Assembly: GCA_003427395.1 (NCBI GenBank)
Contig: BFEA01000048.1
Coordinates: 290,784 to 342,938 of the forward strand
Source: Chara braunii
Lineage: Eukaryota > Streptophyta > Charophyceae > Charales > Characeae
Direction of reading: 5' to 3'
Length of the DNA stretch: 52,155 bases
The notes under the pieces are model-generated. The model was not told where the DNA came from. It worked only from the letters and a program-made list of their open reading frames with translations, and made no database searches. Below are positions 1-9,335 of the stretch, in pieces (within the stretch, counting starts at the first letter, position 1; every line of letters starts with the position of its first letter). Made by a program: the position numbers and the translations under genes.

Positions 1-93
<93 letters not shown>
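1..93. repeat. (GT)n/(GA)n compound microsatellite
   Basis: Uninterrupted GT dinucleotides run from base 1 to 57 and pass directly into GA dinucleotides to base 93. The window starts inside it, so its full length is unknown. Confidence 0.97.
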
Positions 94-95
<2 letters not shown>

Positions 96-130
96 TCACT
101 CACTTCTTCAATCACGTATGTTCCCCACAG

Positions 131-300
131 CCCGAGTGGCTACTAGGGGTGCTGATATGATCAGACACCACTAGTAGTGCCGGGAAGGCTCCGTCTATTG
201 GTGGGGAGCAACACCTGCTGGGAATCGGGTCCAGCGTCCCTGTAAAGTACATTTAAAATACAATTACACAGTTTGATGTGCATCGTGTCAGATACGAGAA
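131..300 (-). mobile_element. Structured LINE 3' tail, copy a
   Basis: Read on the - strand, this starts in the conserved core GGGACGCTGGACCCG (core ends at base 240 on the + strand) and ends in a hairpin at 131-180. The hairpin arms CTACTAG (140-146) and CTAGTAG (171-177) pair perfectly. It matches the 3' untranslated region of LINE-2 at 24287-24391, so it is probably a 5'-truncated retro-copy. No poly(A) remains; the (GA)n tract lies 37 bp away. The boundary near 300 is approximate. Confidence 0.7.
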
Positions 301-974
301 GAATAAGGCCGTGAAAGGTTAGCAAGCCTGTAGTCTGTACTAACTATCTATTGTGTGCAGGGGCTACTGTTGAGGGAGATAGGTAGCAAGTACTTAATCT
401 TTTTCTTTGGAAGGAAAATACTAAAATAGCATGAAAAAACTGCACACTGGCCTCTACAACACCCTGGGGCCTCGACCCACTAGCATCGCGTAAAACGGTG
501 TGTGGCGGCCGTTTCTTTAAAAAAAAAACAATGAAGAATCCTTTTTTTGATTTTCAGAAATGCAAAGAAAACAAGGCCAACGCTATGCATCCACACTTCC
601 ACCAACCCGGTACATCTGCATGCGACCTTCCCGCCGGCCTGTTCGCAGCCTTCCATGGAAATCTCAATATTCTCAATTTCTGCGAAAAAAAATAGCAAGG
701 CGTGAAGCTTCAAAAACACCCCCCCCCTAAAAAAACCATAGTATTGCAGCTTCGCGCCAACGCAAAGTGGCCAACTAAATGGCCAACAAATGATTAAAAA
801 AAAATTCTACTGGCCGACAGGAAGCTGCATCCACGAAAACAAAGAGAATCCGCACTAGCAGTGGATACATGAAATGATCAACGACTCACACATGTCACAG
901 ATGGCCGCACGTGGTCGAAAACGGCGGAGCACAAGCGTAAATCGGACGTAGTGGGACGAGAACCCTAGACTTAG

Positions 975-1005
<31 letters not shown>

Positions 1006-1690
1006 TCCCGCTCCGAGCAAATGATGCTCACCACAATGTCGAATAAATTGGGGCCATCAGAGTGGTGGCCCCTCTAATTAGTAACTCGCACAACGGCTGT
1101 CACCACTGCCAGGCAGATGATCACCTGATGACACTCATCTGAAGCACGAGTACTGGAGCAAGGTGCACAGGTTTAATGCGTTCGTCTTCCATGGATGTGT
1201 AGGCCTGGCTGTGGACAGTAAAAATTGATTCATGATTAAATGCATTCGCAGCTCCACTGAGGAGCGCACCCCAGAAGGGTGGCACCTGCCGGCCGTTTAA
1301 ACCACCAGTACGTCTCCCAGATTTTTTCGAAGTCGCGGCTTGCATGCTGCGGCAACTTTCGGGGACCGGCCACCAGGGCGAAATGGCTGGCGGTGTCAGT
1401 CAGAAGGAGCCCCACCAGTTCGTTTCATTTTGCTGTGCTTCCCGCCCCGGAAAAAAGTGCCTTGGGAGTACTGCAGGTGCCAGTCAGTGACTGACTGACT
1501 CGCACGGGGTCCACTTGGTCCACTGGCTCAACAAATGGCTAGCAATTTAGTAGCAAACTATTTTGTACAGTCCCTTACCAACTGATGACACAATGTGCAC
1601 CAAAAAAAAAAAAAAAAAAAAGTAAGTGCAAGGTCGCACTGGTCTGGATTCTTCACTTGGGGGTGTAGAGTTCAAGGATCAATTGCCACA
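301..1690. other. No gene seen; poly(A) tracts
   Basis: No convincing coding region. It holds homopolymer A runs at about 974-1003 and 1602-1621, which may be tails of very old retro-copies on the + strand, but I could not recognise a body for either. The short open frames are near-random. Confidence 0.5.
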
Positions 1691-1894
1691 ATTTTCTTTA
1701 TATATCCTACCCCTTAAGCGCGGTGGGCCCGCGAGGGGAGGTCGTGTTCTGCTGCGCGCTGAAATCGGCCCGAAGTTTTGATTCGGGCCGGCGGATGAAG
1801 GCGATCGAGGGAGGGGCATTGTGCAGAGTGGCGCGCGTACCGAATTGTTCACAGCGCGCCACTAAACGAGAGAGCGCGCCTACGGGGCCGGGTA

Positions 1895-1940
1895 GACGGC
1901 GGGCGTCGACGTGCATTAATATCTGAACGCGCCCGCCGTC
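1895..1940. repeat. GC-rich inverted repeat
   Basis: GACGGCGGGCG at 1895-1905 is exactly complementary to CGCCCGCCGTC at 1930-1940, an 11-bp stem with a 24-nt loop. The right arm is also the start of the 145-bp tandem unit. Function unknown. Confidence 0.7.
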
Positions 1941-2210
1941 GGATTGCAAGAAAGTGTCGTTTCGTGCCCCGACCCCTTTTTTCTTTTCTTTTTTTAATTT
2001 TTAATTTTGTATATTCTTGAATTAGTTTTTCTTTTTCTTTCTTGAATTCGTTTTCGTTATTAAATATCTGAACGCGCCCGCCGTCGGATTGCAAGAAAGT
2101 GTCGTTTCGTGCCCCGGCCTCTTTTTTCTTTTCTTTTTAAAATTTTTGATTTTGTATATTCTTGAATTCGTTTTTCTTTTTTTTTCTTTAATTCGTTTTC
2201 GTTATTCTTT
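1921..2210. repeat. 145-bp tandem duplication
   Basis: Two adjacent copies of a unit beginning ATCTGAACGCGCCCGCCGTC start at 1921 and 2066. Each has a GC-rich head followed by a T-rich tail ending in GTTTTCGTTAT. The copies differ by scattered substitutions and small T-run changes. The unit does not encode anything plausible. Confidence 0.9.
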
Positions 2211-2221
2211 ATTCGTTTTGA

Positions 2222-2400
2222 CTCCTGGTAGGCGTGTCGTTTTGGCGGCAAGCGCCGGCGTCGGCGCCGACAAAAGGAAGCGGGGTGGTGGGTGCGTCGC
2301 AGGCAGTGACCCACCCGCACCCTCAGACCCCCACCCGCACCCCCGCCCCACGCACCCACCCACACCCACCCCCACCCCCACCCCCACGCGCCGACAAAAG
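2222..2400. repeat. C-rich low-complexity block
   Basis: CACCC/CCCCA-rich sequence with the motif GCCGACAAAAG at both ends (about 2265 and 2388). It ends exactly where recognisable LINE sequence begins, so it is the left flank of that 5'-truncated LINE. No coding evidence. Confidence 0.6.
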
Positions 2401-2612
2401 TAAGAATATAAAAGAAAATATTATTCTCGTCCATGAGATACTCCAGCTCGCACCACACTCCTGCCAAAATTCGGCCATGATTTTTATCAATTTTGAAAAG
2501 GCCTATGACCACGTGGATTGGCTTTTTCCTGATAAATGCTTTGAAAAAATGAATTTCGGTCTGGATTTTAGACGATGGATATGAATCCTACACCACAATG
2601 CAACCACTTGTG
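2401..2612 (+). pseudogene. LINE-2-type reverse transcriptase, piece 1
   Basis: The translation runs NIKENIILVHE... and holds RT motif A as FINFEKAYDHVDW. It aligns residue by residue with the RT of LINE-2 (27694-26585, motif FIDFEKAYDHVDW). Sequence upstream of motif A is missing, so the copy was 5'-truncated on insertion. A TGA falls after FRRWI. The piece ends at the insertion point of DNA element copy 1; its last four bases, TGTG, are duplicated at 5219-5222, where the RT frame resumes. Confidence 0.9.
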
Positions 2613-2646
2613 TGTGGCGCCCAACCTCACGCCCAACGCGACTTCC
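2613..2646 (+). repeat. Terminal inverted repeat, end A of copy 1
   Basis: Begins TGTGGCGCCC and contains CGCGACTT at offset 25-32. Copy 2 end A (TGTGATGCCC...) and copy 3 end A (TGTGACGCGC...) are close matches. End A and end B of copy 2 share the outer TGTGA, then GCCC and CGCGACTT at the same offsets, with a poorly matched middle. Confidence 0.75.
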
Positions 2647-2801
2647 TGATCGGAATGGGATGTGGGCCTGGAAGTGTGAAAAGGGGTGTGCCAAGGATTT
2701 TTGGGAAAGTGGGGGTGGAGTGTCAGGTCGGAACTGAGATCTCTTGTGCAAAGTTTCAGGGGCATAGATGCAATGGGGCTAAGGGGGCGAGTTACTTCCG
2801 G

Positions 2802-3440
2802 TCAGTTGGCGTTCGATGTCGTGCAGCATAAGGCAGATGGCATGTGCGGTGCATTCAAGGCCGTCCGATTCGTCCATTTTGGGGGCAGCGGTTCGAGGAG
2901 AGGGGATAGTTGTATTCCCGATGAGTCGGACCTTTGGGTGCAGGCACGTGGCGTATGTCGTCGCACGTTTGGGTTAGGCCTCCTAGTTTCAGGGGCCCGT
3001 TGGTTGCCGCGTCGTTGACAATTTCCGCAAGGCGTGTGGGGCCAATACGGGGCGATGGAATTCCACGGGACCACTGTGAGTTGATGATACGGGAGGAGAA
3101 GACTGAAAGGAGGAAAATTGGTAGAGATAACGACGAAGCCGGAGGATATGAAGTATTGCGTGTTCTCCGAAGTGGGAAAGTCGGGGCACCTCGGATCACT
3201 AGTTGTGGCACAGTGAAACTCCCTGGGGCACAAACGATTCTCTGTTAGGCAGGGGAATTCCGGGTATCTTTGCCTAATACATTCTCTTACCCAAGGGTCG
3301 AAGTACTCTGAGTCCCAGGAGCTCGGCATCTTATCATCGCAGGGTGATGGAATTCTTCCGCACACGTCTAACCGGCAAGGGGACTTTCCGATGTGATATT
3401 GGAACTCCTGTCCGTTTAGGTGCGTGGGGAAAGTGCCCAC
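2802..3440 (-). CDS. Element ORF A, copy 1, unknown function
   Basis: A 212-codon open frame with no stop codons. The conserved core is GFVxIxTxFPPxSxLLP followed by LxVxPWxxxxPxWPxTxC and then C-x2-C (CGNC), with an Arg/Pro-rich C-terminal tail. The same core occurs in copy 2 (9336-9833) and, more distantly, in copy 3 (37720-37118). Keeping these residues in diverged copies suggests past protein-level selection. There is no ATG at the 5' end of the open frame (it opens at a GTG beside the nad4L fragment); the first Met is in DDKM, near 3329. The true start may lie in an upstream exon. I see no DDE triad, signal peptide or membrane segment. The Cys pair could bind zinc. I do not recognise the family. 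Confidence 0.55.
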   Translation of the reverse strand: MGTFPTHLNGQEFQYHIGKSPCRLDVCGRIPSPCDDKMPSSWDSEYFDPWVRECIRQRYPEFPCLTENRLCPREFHCATTSDPRCPDFPTSENTQYFISSGFVVISTNFPPFSLLLPYHQLTVVPWNSIAPYWPHTPCGNCQRRGNQRAPETRRPNPNVRRHTPRACTQRSDSSGIQLSPLLEPLPPKWTNRTALNAPHMPSALCCTTSNAN

Positions 3441-3448
3441 CTACCCGA

Positions 3449-3613
3449 CATCTATTTGCTTTATTCGTATTAACTGTAGCTGCTGCAGAATCTGCTATTG
3501 GGCTCGCTATTCTTGTTATTACTTTTCGAATTCGTGGCACTATTGAAATCAACCCAAACCACAACAAGTGGCCCATTTCCGCTTAAGAAAGGCGCCTAAA
3601 AAAGAGGCGCCTT
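3449..3613 (+). pseudogene. nad4L: Nuclear copy of mitochondrial nad4L 3' end
   Basis: The + frame reads [18 protein letters not shown], then [14 protein letters not shown], and ends at a TAA (3584-3586). This is the last transmembrane part of NADH dehydrogenase subunit 4L (complex I, NuoK family) in the form typical of plant mitochondria. The gene is cut: the N-terminal two-thirds is missing and the frame runs back into unrelated element sequence. Just after the stop, AAGGCGCCT (3589-3597) pairs with AGGCGCCTT (3605-3613), a perfect 9-bp hairpin of the kind found at 3' ends of mitochondrial transcripts. It replaces about 200 bp present in copy 2. Most likely a NUMT inserted in copy 1. Confidence 0.8.
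3589..3613 (+). terminator. nad4L 3' stem-loop
   Basis: A perfect 9-bp GC-rich stem with a 7-nt A-rich loop, three bases after the nad4L stop. It probably served as an RNA 3'-end processing or stability hairpin in the mitochondrion and was carried over with the fragment. Confidence 0.6.
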
Positions 3614-3799
3614 AGATTAGCGAAAAGAAACAAACAAAAAAAAAAAAGATCGAAGATGTCGAGTTTGTCAATGGTCGCGAATCGGTGCGCGTGGATATGT
3701 GTAGGCTGCGCAGATCAGATTGCGCTTACATGCATCCCCGTGCGGACAAGCGACTACCCAATCATCTAATCATTCCGTGATCCCGTATACAATCGTTTT

Positions 3800-4420
3800 C
3801 TAGCATGCACGGTGCTACTACACGTCACGCATCGCAGCAACGATCAGTGGAAAGGAGATAAACAGCAATAGAAGTAGTATTGACGACTACTCAAAAGTTC
3901 CTACTATGCTCATGAGTGTTTCAAAATGACAAGCAAAGGCAAGGGTCAAGCAAAAGAAGAGCAACAGACATGACATTCATTCATCCATTCATTCGACAAA
4001 ACACACACCAAACGAAATCGATATCGCTCATAAAACGAGTGTGGGCCGAAACCAAGCCAAGATTCCGAAAACAAAAGGAAACGGGCGAATCGCCTTGATC
4101 CGAGATTAAAATTTATATACAAAAGCAAGGAGGGAGACAAGACAAAGAAAATTGCAAACCACGTCTATCAACCTCATCTCCCTCTTCTTTTCTCTTTCTC
4201 TCCGATGCGGACAGTCCGTCGTCACGCACCAACCCACGAAGTCGTCACCCCGCTTAGTTCTCCCGCACCCGTCAGGTTCGCCCACGCCCACAATCCATCG
4301 TGGCCCGCGTCAACCCCGCACGTTCGGCACCAGCTCGTCGGGTTGCCCGACTCCCTCTTCAACTCACCTCTTACTTCGCTAGCGAGCCGACCCTCACTGA
4401 TCGCGCTCCCCGAGCTTCCA
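3800..4420. other. Copy-1 inter-ORF segment missing from copy 2
   Basis: Copies 1 and 2 align on both sides, but about 575 bp here has no counterpart in copy 2. The right part, from about 4205, does match copy 3 (38430-38640), including GTCACCCCGCT and GAGGTTCGCCCA-type stretches. It is therefore original element sequence deleted from copy 2. It contains no convincing ORF. Confidence 0.6.
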
Positions 4421-4453
4421 ACAACTGGTTAAGAGAGGTATCTAATCGCGCAT

Positions 4454-4466
4454 CCGAAATGTATAG
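4454..4466 (+). promoter_or_regulatory. Candidate TATA element upstream of ORF B
   Basis: AAATGTATAG lies about 217 bp before the ORF B ATG. Copy 2 has GGAATTTATAG at the matching place (- strand, near 8835) and copy 3 has GGAATTTATAG near 38676. Conservation of a TATA-like core in all three copies suggests the promoter of the ORF B transcript. Inference only. Confidence 0.4.
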
Positions 4467-4682
4467 CATACATGCATGCGCGAAGAATACGGAATTGCAA
4501 GGACTTAGAAATGAGATTAGGAGAGGAAGCGCCCACGTTCTGCATGGCCAGACAGTGGCGTGGGGGACTTAGCCACTTTTCACGCATTGATCCGATCATG
4601 CAGGCTGCGGTGCTAATTAGACACAACAAAAGAGGGAGAGAGAGCGGGAAAGACGAAGCTCAAGAAGAAAGATACAGATACA

Positions 4683-5012
4683 ATGGCGTCCGCCCAAAAA
4701 TTACAGTTACTTGCAAGATTAAGGGCGCCCACTAATCAGAGCTCTGTTGCAGCCGCAAAAGAAGCGCGCAAGAAAGACGGCGCACGACAAAAGAAATCCC
4801 GAATTCCTAAATTTCTAACTAATGCAAAAAGCGACACAAATTCCAAAAAGAAAATCCGAAGTTCCGAGAGTCATCGAGGGCTTGACAAGATCCGAAAAAG
4901 AAATTCAAAAAGAACGAAACAAAATTCCCGCGCGACCTCCACGCCTAAATCTGACAACAACACAAAAAAAGAAGTGACTTCAACCATTATTAATCGCGCC
5001 TGGTCGGCGTGA
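4683..5012 (+). CDS. Element ORF B, small Lys/Arg-rich protein
   Basis: A 109-residue open frame with a good start context (ATACAATGGCG) and a single ATG. It opens MASAQKLQLLARLRAP and then becomes strongly basic, with clusters such as KEARKKDGARQKK and KRNSKRTKQ. That suggests a nucleic-acid-binding or nuclear protein. The same frame can be traced in copy 2 (lost ATG, one-base deletion) and copy 3 (KQLQIAYILHQFKN at the matching place), so it belongs to the element and is not a chance ORF. It is transcribed away from ORF A. There is no catalytic motif, and the function is unknown. Confidence 0.5.
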   Translation: MASAQKLQLLARLRAPTNQSSVAAAKEARKKDGARQKKSRIPKFLTNAKSDTNSKKKIRSSESHRGLDKIRKRNSKRTKQNSRATSTPKSDNNTKKEVTSTIINRAWSA

Positions 5013-5184
5013 CAGCCACTCAATCAATCATCCCAGGACTCGCATGGCGCTGCACCCAATCATCCGAAAAGTGACGCCGCAAAAAGATGAAGAAACGAGG
5101 ACACCGATGCAATTTCCCTTCAATCCCGATCTCCCGTAATTGACCCATCCTTCCCAGCTTAGGACCCCTCATTGCCGTCGTGCA

Positions 5185-5218
5185 GAAAATTGCGCGGAAC
5201 AGAAATCGGTTCATCACG
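5185..5218 (-). repeat. Terminal inverted repeat, end B of copy 1
   Basis: Read inward from 5218 it is CGTGATGAACCGATTTCTG and then GCGCAATTTTC. Copy 2 end B reads TGTGACAAACCGATTTCTG. The first base is mutated here. It is followed by the 4-bp duplication TGTG. Confidence 0.75.
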
Positions 5219-6985
5219 TGTGTTCAAGTTAACAGGCGCATAGCGCCACCCTTACGGCTGGAGCGGTTGGTTTGTCAAGGTGACCCAATTGCCCCCTTCC
5301 TTTTCTTTATTATCATGAAGACATTAGTCGCCAACCTCCGGACAAACAAAGACATCACTAGCATTCAGATCACACGTATTCCGGAAGAGGTAATCCCTGT
5401 CTGCTCTCTTTTCGTAGATAACCTCACAATAATAGCGGAAGCCACACATTGCAACATAGAGGAAATCTAGTGGATGATGGATAAATTAGCTAGAGTCTCT
5501 GACATGACGGTTAAGTGGGGGAGCAAGACACGGGGATGGTGGATTCATCACCAAGGGGGGCGCCCCCCAGAGTCGCCGCACGTTAATGGATATCGTCAGA
5601 AGCCCCAGTGAGAGTCTTAGGGGTATCCATGACTGCGGGGCGACGCCCACCAACCAATGATGAATGGATTAGCTTCCTGGCTCAGCAAAAACTAAACAAC
5701 TAGAGAAATAAGCACACATCTTTGTTCAGTCGCTTCTTAGTAGTTAACAACGTTGTTTTTGCAACATTATGGTACAAGTCTCTACTGTGGTCGTTGAGCA
5801 AAGGTGCCCTAAGGAAGCTTCGAAAAAAGCGGCGGCCTTCCTATGGAGGGGAGATTGTGAATAGAGCAATGCGATTAACTGAGTGGCGTGGGACTCAATC
5901 ATCCAACCTAAGGCAAAGGGAGACCTGCGCATAATCGATCCAGCCCCACAAGTGCAAGCGCTACAGTTAAAATGGGTAAAAAGACTTATTTTCACCCCCC
6001 AGGGCCCGTAGTGCATGTAGGCTCGGAGCATCTGGCCCGGCTCGCCCCGGCAACCCCCCAAGGGGTGCATCCGTTGATATGGTTGGAAGACCGTTTTTTG
6101 ACGATCCGGCGCAAACTCCCACAAGGGAGACAAGAGGTCGACGACAGAGAATAGGTAATGGACACCTTCTGGTCATCTCTACTAAATTCATGGCGCAAGT
6201 TCCCGCCCCCGGATAGAACCCACCCTGATCGATGGGAGGAGGTCTACCGGCAGCTCTTGTTTCGGAATAGGTGGGTGACAGATCAGAGGGGCAGCATCAT
6301 GTCAAACTTGTCCCTACCCTGGAAAAGTTGGGTCAAACGAGGAGTTCTTAGAGTTGGGGACCTTTGGGACAATGGGAGACAGGACTGGATAACAGTTGGT
6401 CAACCGCGGGAAACCCTACGGTACTGCCACCATGTGGGGGAACTGTTGGATAACCTAATTGAGGCTATCCCGCTGGCATGGTATCAAATTCTCAAACGAG
6501 GCCCCATTTTGAGAGAAGGCGATTGGGTGACAAGTAGGGAGATCCCGACGAGGATGGGCCAGATTCATATGGTCTCCCCCCAAACAGTCCTTATCGAGCA
6601 TTACACTATCACCAAAATAGGCGCCCTCCAAGGGAGTAGAACCCTCTTTGTTTGGAAGGAGAGAGTGTTTGTGTACCAGGTGGGGGTCATAGAGGCGAAA
6701 GAACAGACGGTCGTTTTCCAACCATTCAAGGCGATCTAGGATCTGACTTTGGATCCATTGGAATGGACATGGAAGCCCCCTCAAAAGAGAGAAGGCCCCA
6801 ACACTAGTTACATTAGCCTTTATTAGCTATCATTCAAATCGGCATATAAAATGCTTAAACACAAGCGACATCTGAGGGACAAGGTTAACGATCGTTGGGC
6901 TAGGCACCTTAATGTGGACCGCACCCTCCTTACACTGATTTGCTGGTTCAAGGAACAAAAGTCCAAGCCCACTAAAATCACCTCC
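5219..6985 (+). pseudogene. LINE-2-type RT and thumb, piece 2
   Basis: Continues piece 1 directly: TCVQVNRRIAPP matches TRVMVNHNLAPP of LINE-2. It holds VCQGDPIAPFLF (motif B, normally RQGDP) and LFVDN where LINE-2 has LFADD, so the second catalytic Asp is Asn and the copy could not be active. A TAG follows NIEEI. Downstream, 6158-6739 matches the LINE-2 region 26149-25712 (WKSWVKRGVLRVGDLW versus WQGWVKKGVTRIHDIW). There are several stops and frame shifts. The piece ends at the AT-rich insert, just before the LPTN motif. Confidence 0.9.
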
Positions 6986-7491
6986 AACAGAAAAATTCCC
7001 ACAAGAAATTAAAGTTGAAAAAGCATTCCGTAAAAAAAAAAATCGTCATATTTATAAATTATCCTTCCAACGTTCGTCCAATTCTAAAATTTACAATTTT
7101 ATTTAGTAAGTTTTCATCTAAGTATGAACTTTCCCTTCCAACTACATCTATTTGTTCAAGATGGAATGTTTATGAAATGTTTTTATTAAACTTTCATTCT
7201 ACTACAACAAATATCTTCTAATTTAGATTGGATTAGCCTATTTATGACTGGAAATCCTTACTTAGAATGACAGTCCAATTAAAATATTTCATGAACTCAT
7301 CCAAACTTTCATTCTATCTCTAGCATGCAGTTCAAATAAGAAGGGATACCCCATTCTTGGAAGGAAAGTTTTATAGTAAGACGAAAAAAAATTAAATTAG
7401 AATGACATTTTTTAAGATGGAATGAAAATTTGAAATTTAAAATGTAATTTTACTATAGAATGATTATTTAATTTTGGGAATTTTTTCTGTT
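6986..7491. mobile_element. AT-rich MITE-like insertion
   Basis: About 506 bp of very AT-rich DNA interrupts the LINE between KPTKITSN and LPTNDW, which are close neighbours in LINE-2. The ends are inverted repeats: AACAGAAAAATTCCC on the left and, read inward, AACAGAAAAAATTCCC on the right, followed by similar AAATTAA stretches. No coding capacity, so it would be non-autonomous. I could not define a clear target duplication. Confidence 0.65.
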
Positions 7492-8033
7492 ACAATGGCC
7501 GATAGCTCATCGTTGTCTGCCGACCAATGACTGGTTAACAGACCACACTAACCCGGAGCAAAAGGACTGCTACTGCCATGGTGCCAGTGGTGCCAGAGTC
7601 TTTTCCCTTCCCACAAGAAGGCAAAAACCGTTGAGCACATTTTCATGCAATGCCCAATCACTCTATTCATAAGGAGGTGGTGGGACCGCATTTGATGAAA
7701 AATGGAAACAGATATCACCTGGCCTTGGTCATGGCAAATCATATTGGCCGGGCATTGGCCGACAGCAGGGGAAGCCGCGGCCTTTGCAGAAAATATGTAC
7801 AGATTGGGAAGGAGGGCGGTGATATGGGCTCTCTGGTGGCAGAGGTGCACCCTGGCCCTGTAAAAAGTGAGGGTAGAAATGTTAGAGATTACAGAACAGA
7901 TTCAGAAACAGGTGCAGTTTGAACTCATGCAAAATACAAAGTCACAACTAGATATTTTTAGAGAAGTTGGTGATGCTAGGAGAGTGATCACAACATTTTG
8001 CACAGACTGGGTAGGAGGGGAGAGAGAAGGGTG
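7492..8033 (+). pseudogene. LINE-2-type zinc-binding C-terminus, piece 3
   Basis: Matches the C-terminal RVT zinc-binding region of LINE-2: LPTNDWLTDHTNPEQK, then, after a frame shift, KTVEHIFMQC (LINE-2: ETIEHIFLQC) and GRRAVIWALWWQRC (LINE-2: GRRAVLWALWRRRC). There are several stops and shifts. It ends at 8033 in GGTG, duplicated at 10057-10060 by insertion of element copy 2. Confidence 0.85.
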
Positions 8034-8252
8034 TGTGACAAACCGATTTCTGCCCCACGCGACTTTCGGCGCGATGACAATGAGGAGTCCTAAGTTGGGA
8101 AGGTTGGGCCAATTACGGGAGATTGGGATTGAGGGAGAATTGCATCAGTGTCCTCGCCTTTTTCGCCTTTTCGTTCCTTTTCTTTTATCGCTTCCTTTCG
8201 GATGGCTGGATTCAGGGTCGGGTAAGTCCCAGGATGATTGATTGAGTGGCTG

Positions 8253-8612
8253 TCGCGCCGACCGGGCGCGATTAATAAGGGTTGACGATGCTTCTTTTCT
8301 GTGTTGTTGTCGGATTTTAGGCGCGGACATCGCGCAATAATTTTTGCTTCGTTCTTTTCTAAATTTCTTTTTAAATTATTTTTCGAATCTTGTCGAGCCT
8401 CTATGAATCTCAAAATTTCGAACCTTCTTTTCGGGATTTGTGTCTTTCGCTCTTTCTGCATTAGACAAGAATTTAGGAATTTTGCAATTAGGATTTTCTT
8501 TTGCCGCGCGACGCTTTTTTGCTTACTCGCTTCTTTATGCGGCTGCAACGGAACTCTGATTAGTCGGCGCCCTTAATCGTGTGTGTAACTGTAATTTTGG
8601 GCGGGCGCCCTT
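8253..8612 (-). pseudogene. Element ORF B, copy 2, broken
   Basis: Aligned with copy 1 ORF B (4683-5012), the start ATG has become AAG (+ strand 8610-8612), and a run of five A is reduced to four a few codons later, so the frame shifts. The frame is recovered later as SDNNTEKK and LINRARSA, matching SDNNTKKE and IINRAWSA. The stop codon is also lost (TGA to CGA). Still strongly basic throughout. Confidence 0.6.
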
Positions 8613-8827
8613 ATAACTGCATCTTTCTTCTTGAGTTTCGTCTTTCTCGCTCTCGCCTTTCTTCTTGCCGAGTCTAGCCCGCCCACGGACTACATGCTCG
8701 GATCGATGCGTGGGGAGAGGCTACATCCCCCACGCCGCGATCTAGCCATGCAGAACGTAGGCGCTCCCTCTCCTGATCTCCTTTCTAAGTCTTTGTAATT
8801 CCGTGTTCATCACGCATGCATGCACGC

Positions 8828-8843
8828 TATAAATTCCGGCTGC
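8828..8843 (-). promoter_or_regulatory. Candidate TATA element, copy 2
   Basis: GGAATTTATAG on the - strand at the position matching 4454-4466 of copy 1 and about 38676 of copy 3. Confidence 0.35.
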
Positions 8844-9335
8844 GCGATTAGATAGGTCTCTTAACCAGTTGTTGGAAGCTCGGGGTCGCGCTACTGTTTC
8901 CCTTGCTGTTTTTACTGCATCTTGCATGCTCGGGAGCGGTTGCGTACGGGATCACGGAGTGATTAGATGATTGGGTAGTTGTTGTCCAGAAGCAAGCGAA
9001 TACTTTGCGGGGATGCGTGTAAGCGCGATCTGATCTGCGCAGCCTACACGTGTCCACGCGCGTCGATTCGCAACCACCCACGTATGAAATGACTAACGAT
9101 TGCGGGATATTGACGGATTGGGTGTGTTCGGTGGCCATTTTGCGTCTGCAACGAAGTGATCATCCCAGGTGAACCCGTGTAAGTGCGATCCAGTTCGCGC
9201 AGTTACACGTACTCACACGTGGTGATCGCAATTATGGAATATCGGAATAGGCAAAAAATTTCTGAACGCCGAGCTCGGAAATTCCCCAGCCGGGTAACCA
9301 TGCACTAAGGAATTCCGTGGCTTCACAATGACAAG

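Larger units (their letters stand above)
2613..5218 (+). mobile_element. Novel TIR element family, copy 1
   Basis: A 2.6-kb insertion that splits a LINE reverse transcriptase. The left end is TGTGGCGCCCAACC. The right end, read inward on the other strand, is CGTGATGAACCG. The host LINE reads through perfectly if one copy of the flanking TGTG (2609-2612, 5219-5222) is removed, so the target duplication is 4 bp. It carries ORF A on the - strand, ORF B on the + strand, and a mitochondrial nad4L fragment absent from copies 2 and 3. Copy 2 aligns with it along most of its length. Superfamily not recognised: TGTG termini plus 4-bp duplications recall Ginger-type elements, but I see no transposase. 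Confidence 0.85.

Noticed and set aside
2060-2512. Gly/Trp/Val-rich - strand frame of 150 codons
   Set aside because: Produced by the C-rich low-complexity block and the tandem duplication; no independent support.
3344-3586. A complete 80-codon gene ending in nad4L sequence
   Set aside because: Only the C-terminal third is nad4L; the N-terminal part is the antisense of ORF A, so the joined frame is accidental.
2613-5218. Reading the element as a solo LTR (TG...CA ends)
   Set aside because: Ends A and B share an inner inverted repeat, and the sequence carries divergent ORFs with no second LTR, primer site or gag-pol.
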